DNA of 64,000 bases, taken from NCBI GenBank assembly GCA_963800865.1, contig CAWDCL010000004.1:2108001-2172000 (forward strand), given 5' to 3'. A program made the position numbers and the translations under genes. This document shows, in pieces, positions 57,518 through 64,000 of this stretch. This DNA comes from JALOKP01 sp963800865. GTDB taxonomy: Bacteria > Acidobacteriota > Polarisedimenticolia > J045. The notes under the pieces are model-generated. The model worked only from the letters and a program-made list of their open reading frames with translations, had not been told where the DNA came from and searched no databases. The number at the start of each line of letters is the position of its first letter. Position 1 is the first letter of the stretch.

Positions 57518-59517
57518 TCAGCCGGCCTCCGCCCGCACCTCGCGCTCGCGCAGCCCGCGGATCCGGTCGCGCAGCTCGGCGGCGTCCTCGAAGCGCAGCG
57601 CCGCGGCGGACTCGAACATCTGCTTCTCGAGCTTCTTGACCTCGCGCGCGAGCTCGGCCAGCGACAGCTCCGGCTCGGCCGGCAGCGTGGAGGGGATCGT
57701 CAGGTAGTCGCGCTCGAAGACCGAGCCGAAGACGTCGTCGATCGCCTTGATGATCGTCTGCGGGGTGATCCCGTGGGCCTCGTTGTAGGCGCGCTGCTTG
57801 GCCCGGCGGCGGTTGGTTTCGTCGACGGCTTTCTGGACGGCGTCGGTCATCCGGTCGGCGTAGAGAATGGCGGTCCCGGAGAGGTGGCGCGCGGCGCGGC
57901 CGATCGTCTGGATCAGCGCGGTCTCCGAGCGCAGGTAGCCTTCCTTGTCGGCGTCGAGCACCGCGACCAGCGAGACCTCCGGCAGGTCGAGCCCCTCGCG
58001 CAGCAGGTTGACGCCGACCAGCACGTCGAAGGTCCCGAGCCGCAGGTCGCGGATGATCCGGATCCGCTCCATCGTCTCGACGTCGCTGTGCAGGTACTCG
58101 ACGCGCACCCCGACGTCCTTGTAGTAGTCGGTCAGCTCCTCGGCCATCCGCTTGGTCAGGGTGGTGACCAGGACGCGCTCCCCGCGCCCCGCCCGCTCGC
58201 GGACCTCCTTCAGCAGGTCGTCGACCTGCCCCTGGACCGGCCGCACGATGACCTCCGGGTCGATCAGGCCGGTCGGCCGCACGACCTGCTCGTGGAACTC
58301 GCCGCCGGTCAGCTGCAGCTCGTACGCGGCCGGGGTCGCCGAGACGAAGATCGGTCTGCGGCCGCATCCGCTCCCACTCGTCGAAGGTCAGCGGGCGGTT
58401 GTCGAGCGCCGACGGCAGCCGGAAGCCCCACTCGACCAGCGTCTCCTTGCGCGAGCGGTCGCCGCGGTACATCGCGCGGAGCTGCGGCACCATCTGGTGC
58501 GACTCGTCGACCACCAGCAGCGCGTCGCTCGGGAGGTAGTCCATCAGCGTCGGCGGCGGGTCGCCCGGCTGCCGGCCGGTCAGGTGCCGCGAGTAGTTCT
58601 CGATCCCGTTGCAGTACCCGACCTCCTGGATCATCTCGAGGTCGAACAGCGTGCGCTGGGCCAGGCGCTGGGCCTCCAGCTGCTTGTTCAGCGCGTGCAG
58701 CTCGGCGAGGCGCCCGTCCAGTTCCTCCTTGATGGCCCGGACCGCGAGGTCGAGGCGCTCGCGCGGGGTGACGTAGTGCGAGTTCGGGTAAACCGGGAAG
58801 CGCTTCAGCTCCTCGACCGCCGTCCCCCGCAGCGGGTCGATCCGGCGGATCCGCTCGATCTCCTCGCCGAAGAACTCGACCCGCAGGGCGGTGTCGTCGT
58901 AGCCGGGCCAGATGTCGACCGTGTCGCCCCGCACGCGGAAGGCGCCGGGGCGCAGGTCGCCCGGCGGTGCGCTCGTACTGGATCTCGACCAGCTTGCGCA
59001 GCAGCAGGTCGCGCCCCGAGCGGTCGCCCGTCTCGAGCATCGCCATCATGCCGTGGTAGGCCTCGGGCGAGCCCAGGCCGTAGATGCACGAGACCGAGGC
59101 GACGATGATCACGTCGCGCCGCTCGAAGAGCGAGCGGGTCGCCGAGTGGCGCATCCGGTCGATCTCGTCGTTGATCGTCGCTTCCTTCTCGATGTAGGTG
59201 TCGGAGGTCGGGATGTAGGCCTCCGGCTGGTAGTAGTCGTAGTACGAGATGAAGTACTCGACCGCGTTGTGCGGGAAGAAGCGCCGGAACTCCTGGTAGA
59301 GCTGGGCCGCGAGCGTCTTGTTGTGGACCAGCACGAGGGTCGGCTTCTGGACGTTCTGGATCAGCTGCGCGACGGTGAAGGTCTTGCCCGAGCCGGTCAC
59401 GCCCAGCAGCACCTGCTCGCGGCGCCCCTCGACGATCCCCTGGGTCAGCCCGGCAATCGCCTCCGGCTGGTCGCCCGCGGGCTGGAAGTCGGAGACGAGC
59501 TGGAACGGCTGCGCCAT
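57518..59517 (-). CDS. uvrB: Excinuclease ABC subunit B (two frameshifts)
   Basis: Damage-verifying helicase-like subunit. About 665 residues. Motifs: PAGDQPEAIAGLTQGIVEG, P-loop LGVTGSGKTFTVAQLI, beta-hairpin region FISYYDYYQPEAYIPTSDTY, Walker B VVDESH, motif VI region TIGRAARH, and the UVR domain near the end (LEKQMFESAAALRFEDAAEL). One extra base near 58966 (restoring TAGDLRPGAFRVRGDTVDI) and one near 58354 (restoring RPQTIFVSATPAAYELQLTG) break the frame. ATG at 59517 overlaps the lysS stop. All motifs are intact, so a consensus error is likely. Confidence 0.93.
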
Positions 59518-61052
59518 CAGGTGGCCGCGCGCCGGAACCGCTCGGCCACCTTGTCGGGACCGAGGATCTCGATGAACGCGCCGGCCCGCGGGCCGCGCGC
59601 GCGCCCGATCAGCGCGGCGTAGACCGCCTCGAAGCCGCGCTTGGCCCCCGGACCGCCCGCTTCGTTCGCCAGGTCGCGGATCGCGTCCTGGATCGCGTCG
59701 GCCGACGCCAGGGCCGGCAGCGCCTCGGCCAGCCGCCCGAGGAACGCGCGCTGGGAGGCGTCGAGCCCGGCGACCGCGGCCGGCACATCCTCCGGCACCT
59801 CGACCCGCGCCTCCTCCGGCGCGAAGCGGTCGAGCCAGTAGCGGGCCATCGCCATCCGCTCGGCGACGGCCGCGCGGTCCAGCGGCCCGTACCCGCCCCG
59901 CTCGAGCAGTCCCAGCGTGCGGTCGAGGTCGAAGCGCGCGATCTGCGCCACCAGCACGAGGTGGTGGAACGGGACGCCGACGGGCGTGAAGCCTGCCGCG
60001 CGCGACAGCTCGAGCGCCCGGCTGTCGACCCCCGCGGCCGAGGCGTCGTCGACCTCGTCGACCAGCCGCAGGAACGGCATCCCGGGGTCGAACTGGATCG
60101 AGCGCTGGGGCCGGTTCCGGAGCACGACGTAGCGCAGCACCTCGGGGGGCGCGACGTGCAGCAGCTCGTCGGCGGCCAGGACGTTCCCCTTGGAGGACGA
60201 CATGTCCCCCTGCCCCTTCAGCGCGATCCACTCGTAGACGATCGGGTGCGGCGGCTCGATCCCGAAGATCTCGCGCGCGATCCGCTCGCCCGTGTCGTAG
60301 CTGCCCCCCTTGCTGGCGTGGTCCTTCCCGAACGGCTCGACCGAGACCCCGAGCGCCTTCCAGCGCGCCGCCCAGTCGACGCGCCAGGTCAGCTTGCCGC
60401 CGCCGGCCGGCGACTGTTCGCTTTCCTCCCCGCAGGCCCCGCAACGCGATCGGACCCGGTTCCGGCTTCGATCGAAATCGAGCACTTCCCCCCGGTCCAG
60501 CCGCCCGCACCGGGAGCAGATCGGGTTCCAGGGCGACCAGCCGGCCTTGACCTCCTCCTTGCCGGTCACTTCCTGCAGGATCGCGGCGATCCGGTCCTGG
60601 TTCTCGAGCGCGGTGAAGGCGACGTCGTCCATCGCCCCGCTCGCGTAGAGCTGGTGCGCCCGGACGACCTCGCAGTCGACGTGGAGGCGGCCGAGCGCGG
60701 CGAGGAACGGGCGCAGGTAGTAGTCGGCGTAGCTCCCCTCCCCGTCGGGCGCGGGGATCCGGAAGAGCGGCTGGCCGAGCAGCGGGGCGTAGGTCGGCTC
60801 GTCCAGCAGCTTGTGGACCTTGCGCAGCGGGTCGAGGTCGTCGACCACGAAGACCAGCCGCGCCGGCGCGCCGCGGTCGCGAAGGGCGCGGGCGACGGCA
60901 TCGCCGGTCAGGATCTCGCGCAGGTGGCCGACGTGAAAGACGCCCGAGGGCGAGATGCCGGTGGCGATCACCGGGGCGGTGGCACCGCGGGCCAGCACCT
61001 CGTCGGCGACGCGGTCGGCCCAGTGGCGCTCAGAAGCGGGGGTCTCGGACAT
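59517..61052 (-). CDS. lysS: Lysyl-tRNA synthetase, class I
   Basis: 511 residues. HIGH motif GVFHVGHLREILTGDAV, KMSKS-equivalent GDMSSSKGN (Asp in place of the first Lys), and a four-cysteine zinc site ICSRCGRLDRG ... RSRCGACGEES. The class I form is typical of archaea and scattered bacteria (for example spirochaetes and some alphaproteobacteria), whereas most bacteria use the unrelated class II enzyme. ATG at 61052 after a modest ribosome binding site; an in-frame ATG at 61112 is less likely. Overlaps the uvrB start by one base and runs lysS-uvrB-uvrC. Confidence 0.93.
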   Translation of the reverse strand: MSETPASERHWADRVADEVLARGATAPVIATGISPSGVFHVGHLREILTGDAVARALRDRGAPARLVFVVDDLDPLRKVHKLLDEPTYAPLLGQPLFRIPAPDGEGSYADYYLRPFLAALGRLHVDCEVVRAHQLYASGAMDDVAFTALENQDRIAAILQEVTGKEEVKAGWSPWNPICSRCGRLDRGEVLDFDRSRNRVRSRCGACGEESEQSPAGGGKLTWRVDWAARWKALGVSVEPFGKDHASKGGSYDTGERIAREIFGIEPPHPIVYEWIALKGQGDMSSSKGNVLAADELLHVAPPEVLRYVVLRNRPQRSIQFDPGMPFLRLVDEVDDASAAGVDSRALELSRAAGFTPVGVPFHHLVLVAQIARFDLDRTLGLLERGGYGPLDRAAVAERMAMARYWLDRFAPEEARVEVPEDVPAAVAGLDASQRAFLGRLAEALPALASADAIQDAIRDLANEAGGPGAKRGFEAVYAALIGRARGPRAGAFIEILGPDKVAERFRRAAT

Positions 61053-61261
61053 GGGAAGGGTCCCCTCGACGCTGGAAAGCGGAGAAGAATAGACCCGATT
61101 CCGCTCCTCCACCGGAGCGGCGCTTGATCCCCCGCCCGAGATTTGCTTTGCTAGGGGCCGCGCGAGGGGCGCATCGATCGATCGAACCGTGGCACAGGCC
61201 GTCCGGCGGCTGGGGAGAGTGTGGTTTGTCCGAAGCGACCTCCTTCGAAGGAGACCACTCG

Positions 61262-61921
61262 TTGCTGACCTTGCGCCAGGCTGCCGAGCGGACCGGGATG
61301 TCGGCGACCACGCTCCGCCGCTACATCAAGGCGGGACGCCTGCGCGCCCGGCTGGTGCCGGGCCGCTACGGCCCGGAGTACGTCGTCGAACTCGACGAGC
61401 TGCGCCATGCCGGGCTCTGGGACGGCTCCAGCGAGCCGCTGGCCCCGTCCCCGGCGCGGGGCACCGTCACTGCGGCACCCGCTTCGACGGCCGGCGCCCC
61501 CGGCTCGGCGCTCGTCGTCCCCGTTCCGCCCGCCCCGCCGGTCGTCGCCGCCGAAGGGGTCCCGCTGACGATCTTCCGCGAGCTGCTCATGAAACACGAG
61601 CAGCTGCTGGTCCAGTACGGCATGCTCCGGGTCAGCGGCCAGCAGGTTCACGAGGTCCGGCGCGACGCCGAGCGCAAGGCGGCCGACGCGGCGCGGTCAG
61701 CGGACGAGCTGGGCCGGATCCGCGACCGGCACGCGAAGGAGATCGGGCTGCTCAAGGCCCGGCTCCGCCAGGCGGAACTGCTCCTGGCCGAGCGCGAGGA
61801 CGAGATCGGCCGGCTGCGGCAGGAACTCCAGCGCCAGGAGATGGCGGTCCGCAACGCCGGCCGGGCGGGCGCGATCGACGCCGAGTTCCAGCGCGCCTTC
61901 CTGCGTTCCGCGGATCACTGA
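61262..61921 (+). CDS. MerR-like helix-turn-helix and coiled-coil protein
   Basis: 219 residues from a TTG at 61262 preceded by AAGGAG at 8 bases. An alternative TTG lies at 61226. N-terminal winged HTH (LRQAAERTGMSATTLRRYIK) typical of excisionase/MerR-type DNA binding, a Pro/Ala-rich linker, and a C-terminal coiled coil of about 100 residues (ADELGRIRDRHAKEIGLLKA, LLLAEREDEIGRLRQELQRQ). The layout suits a DNA-bound dimerising organiser, but no function is known to me. Divergent from lysS. Confidence 0.7.
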   Translation: MLTLRQAAERTGMSATTLRRYIKAGRLRARLVPGRYGPEYVVELDELRHAGLWDGSSEPLAPSPARGTVTAAPASTAGAPGSALVVPVPPAPPVVAAEGVPLTIFRELLMKHEQLLVQYGMLRVSGQQVHEVRRDAERKAADAARSADELGRIRDRHAKEIGLLKARLRQAELLLAEREDEIGRLRQELQRQEMAVRNAGRAGAIDAEFQRAFLRSADH

Positions 61922-61975
61922 CGGGCCCGAGCCGCTCCGCCCGGGCGGGCCGCGGCGGCCGCGACGACGACGAAG

Positions 61976-62656
61976 CTAGCGACTGGCCTCGGCGAAGCGC
62001 GCCGTTCGCAGTTCCTCGTGAGCCATCCGCGGCAGCCCGGCCCGGCGCTGGAAGACGACCAGCCGCCACATCCCCAGCATGTTCACGCGGGCCTCGCTCT
62101 CGACGTGGAGCGTCGGGAGGTCGAGGATCGTCTCGAGCGGCAGGTCGAGGCGGAAGCCGACGCGGTGGGTGAGCGGCGAGAGCTGCCGCTCGAGCCAGCG
62201 CGGGACCGGGTGCCGGCTCCCGAAGTGGTTGAGGACGACGACCCGCCCGCCGGGCTTGCAGACCCGGGCCATCTCGGCCACGACGCGGCGCGGCTCGGGC
62301 ACGACGGACACCACGTAGGGGGCGAAGACCGCGTCGAACGAGTCGTCCGGCGACGCGATGTGGGTGGCGTCCATCCGGACCAGGCCGACCGGGCGGCCCG
62401 GACCGAGCGTCGCGCGGCGCTCGCCCGCCTCGCGCAGCATCGGGGCCGAGAGGTCGATGCCGACCACCCGCACGCCGCGCGGGTACATCGGCAGGGTCAG
62501 GCCGGTGCCCACTCCCACCTCGAGGACGCGCTGCCCCGCCTCGAGGCCAAGCGCCTCGAAGGCCAGGCGCCGCCCCTCGCGGAACACCTGGTCGAAGAGC
62601 AGGTCGTACACGCCGGCACAGCGGTTGTAGAACCGGGAGACGGCCTTGGTGTTCAT
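61976..62656 (-). CDS. Class I SAM-dependent methyltransferase, PmtA-like
   Basis: 226 residues. SAM motifs: VLEVGVGTGLTLPMYP, VVGIDLSAPMLREAGE, MDATHIASPDDSFDAVFAP and MARVCKPGGRVVVLNHFG. The N-terminus VSRFYNRCAGVYDLLFDQVF and overall size resemble Rhizobiaceae-type phosphatidylethanolamine N-methyltransferase (PmtA) and related UbiE-like enzymes. The substrate is not proven; ubiquinone/menaquinone or other small-molecule methylation is possible. Alone between an HTH gene and mrp. Confidence 0.75.
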   Translation of the reverse strand: MNTKAVSRFYNRCAGVYDLLFDQVFREGRRLAFEALGLEAGQRVLEVGVGTGLTLPMYPRGVRVVGIDLSAPMLREAGERRATLGPGRPVGLVRMDATHIASPDDSFDAVFAPYVVSVVPEPRRVVAEMARVCKPGGRVVVLNHFGSRHPVPRWLERQLSPLTHRVGFRLDLPLETILDLPTLHVESEARVNMLGMWRLVVFQRRAGLPRMAHEELRTARFAEASR

Positions 62657-62765
62657 CCACCCTCCGGACGCAAACGACTCCGACGCGCGGCGGCCCGCGC
62701 GTCGCGCCCACGGCGTTCAGATGCTAGCACGCCCGGGACCGCGGGACGGTCTTCCCCCGGCACCC

Positions 62766-62771
62766 TATAAT
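62766..62771 (+). promoter_or_regulatory. Putative -10 box of mrp
   Basis: TATAAT followed by GGAGAG (62785-62790) before the ATG at 62795; about a 24-base leader. No good -35 found. Confidence 0.45.
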
Positions 62772-62794
62772 CGCCGCCCTTCCCGGAGAGCCCG

Positions 62795-63922
62795 ATGCCC
62801 CACCTCACGGAAGACGCGGTCCGGCAGGCGCTTGCTCGGGTCCCCTATCCCGGGTTCTCGCGCGACATCGTGTCCTTCGGCATGGTCCGCTCGATCGCGG
62901 TCGAAGCGGACTGCGTCCGGATCGGGCTGCTCCTGACGACCCCCGACGCCTCGATCGCCGAGCGGGTCCGCGAGGCGGTCGTCGCCGCGGTGTCGGAGTT
63001 GCCCGGGGTCGGAAAGGTCGAAGTCCAGATGCAGCGCCAGGGTCCGGCTCGCCTTCCGGCGGCCGGAGAGGCCCCGCCGCCGGCCACGGCGGCCGCCCCG
63101 GCCGGGCCGCGAGCGGCCAACATCCTCGGCGTGGCGTCCGGGAAGGGCGGCGTCGGCAAGAGCACGGTGGCGGTGAACCTCGCTGCCGCGCTGGCCCGCA
63201 TGGGACGCCGCGTCGGCTACCTCGACGCCGACGTTCACGGCCCGTCGGCCCCGCTGATGTTCGGCCTCGAGGGGCAGAAGCCGTTCGCCGGCGAGGACGG
63301 GCGCCCGAGCCCGATCGAGGCTCACGGCGTGCGGATCATGTCGATGGGGTTCTTCGTCGAGCGCGACAACGCGGTGATCTGGCGCGGCCCGATCGTCGGC
63401 AACTTCATCCGGCAGCTGCTGCTCGAGGTCGACTGGGGCGAGCTCGACGACCTCGTGATCGACTTCCCGCCGGGTACGGGAGATGCCCAGCTGACGATCT
63501 CGCAGACCATCAAGATGTCCGGCGTGCTGATCGTCACGACCCCCAACGACCTCGCGCTGATCGACGCGCTCAAGGCGATCGCGATGTTCCGGAAGGTCGA
63601 GGTCCCCGTGCTCGGCCTGGTCGAGAACATGGCCTGGTTCGACTGCCCGCACTGCCACGAGCGGACCGACATCTTCGGCCGCGGGCTCGTCGAGCGTGCC
63701 AGCACCGAGCAGGCGGTGCCGATCCTCGGCCGGATCCCGATCGACCCGCAGGTCGTCGCTGAATCCGACGCCGGGATCCCGGTCGTCGTGGCGCGTCCCG
63801 ACAGCGCGATCGCGCGGGCCTACACCGCGATCGCCGAGGCGGCGCTGGCCGCCGCCGCCGGTGGGCAGCCGGCGCGCCCGCGGGGGCTGGGTGCATTCTT
63901 CGACCGCTTCGGAAAGGGCTAG
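62795..63922 (+). CDS. mrp: Mrp/NBP35-family iron-sulfur cluster carrier ATPase
   Basis: 375 residues. An N-terminal MIP18-like (DUF59) domain and a Pro/Ala linker are followed by a P-loop ATPase: GVASGKGGVGKSTVAVN, DADVHGPSAPLM, VIDFPPGTGDAQLTISQ and the conserved WFDCPHCHERTDIFG with the CxxC that binds the bridging [4Fe-4S] cluster. Delivers Fe-S clusters to apoproteins. RBS GGAGAG, TATAAT upstream. Intact frame. Confidence 0.95.
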   Translation: MPHLTEDAVRQALARVPYPGFSRDIVSFGMVRSIAVEADCVRIGLLLTTPDASIAERVREAVVAAVSELPGVGKVEVQMQRQGPARLPAAGEAPPPATAAAPAGPRAANILGVASGKGGVGKSTVAVNLAAALARMGRRVGYLDADVHGPSAPLMFGLEGQKPFAGEDGRPSPIEAHGVRIMSMGFFVERDNAVIWRGPIVGNFIRQLLLEVDWGELDDLVIDFPPGTGDAQLTISQTIKMSGVLIVTTPNDLALIDALKAIAMFRKVEVPVLGLVENMAWFDCPHCHERTDIFGRGLVERASTEQAVPILGRIPIDPQVVAESDAGIPVVVARPDSAIARAYTAIAEAALAAAAGGQPARPRGLGAFFDRFGKG

Positions 63923-63928
63923 ACCACG

Positions 63929-64000
63929 ATGCCGCACCTACGCGTCGGATCCCCCACTCTCGCGCGCCGCGCCCTCCGGGCCGTCGCCGTCGCCAGCGCC
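63929..64000 (+). CDS. Start of an unidentified gene, cut by the window edge
   Basis: ATG at 63929, six bases after the mrp stop, opens a frame with no stop to the window end: MPHLRVGSPTLARRALRAVA and a few more residues that could start a signal or membrane segment. Only 24 codons are visible, so no function can be given. Confidence 0.4.
   Translation, partial: MPHLRVGSPTLARRALRAVAVASA

Overview
This 64 kb window is a GC-rich bacterial chromosome segment, densely packed with genes and mostly housekeeping. I recognise no complete mobile element, CRISPR array, tRNA or rRNA. Several habits fit Acidobacteriota or a close relative: a Ser/Thr kinase joined to a TolB-like beta-propeller, sulfatase-like lipoproteins paired with TPR proteins, an RNase J, a redox-dead DUF255 protein, a class I lysyl-tRNA synthetase and a methylmalonyl-CoA module. 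That placement is an inference; no rRNA is present to settle it.

Layout. 1-6.1 kb (minus): dnaE (3' end cut by the window edge), a four-copy REP cluster, guaA, holA, lptE. 6.2-9.1 kb (plus): leuS. 9.1-18.3 kb (minus): nusB-ribH, a membrane protein, mtnP, a DUF255 protein, an FHA protein, a small conserved gene, methylmalonyl-CoA epimerase, meaB, acyl-CoA dehydrogenase, hemW. 18.3-24.1 kb (plus): rsmA, rnj, uppP, ftsK. 24.1-36.2 kb (mostly minus): GT-C-like membrane protein, 5'-nucleotidase-like protein, rnc (plus), two alkaline-phosphatase-superfamily lipoproteins, a kinase/beta-propeller gene in many frame fragments, and two secreted proteins. 36.4-44.2 kb: anti-sigma/ECF sigma pair (minus) divergent from a plus-strand operon of sulfatase-like lipoprotein, membrane-TPR protein and spermidine-synthase-like membrane protein. 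44.3-48.7 kb: a gingipain-like (C25) secreted protein. 48.8-50.7 kb: a compact RiPP operon. 50.7-64 kb: membrane phosphodiesterase, polyprenyl synthase, ZU5-like protein, HprK-like kinase, uvrC, uvrB, lysS, HTH/coiled-coil protein, methyltransferase, mrp, and the start of one more gene.

The most interesting system is the RiPP operon at 48.8-50.7 kb. A good sigma-70-type promoter drives a PqqD-like peptide-binding protein, a radical SAM/SPASM-type maturase and a 38-residue two-cysteine peptide, and the unit is closed by a strong intrinsic terminator. An HprK-like kinase lies 4-5 kb upstream. The peptide ends in serine, the residue type phosphorylated by HprK homologues in some lasso-peptide pathways.

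Two window-wide patterns matter for anyone using this annotation. First, a 26-bp hairpin element with a GTAG foot recurs at three loci in direct and inverted pairs. It has the hallmarks of REP/REPIN elements and supplies the stop codon of two genes. Second, many genes, including essential ones (leuS, rsmA, ftsK, uvrB), carry single-base frameshifts, nearly all one-base insertions in GC-rich runs. These look like consensus errors, so I annotate such genes as one CDS across the shift.
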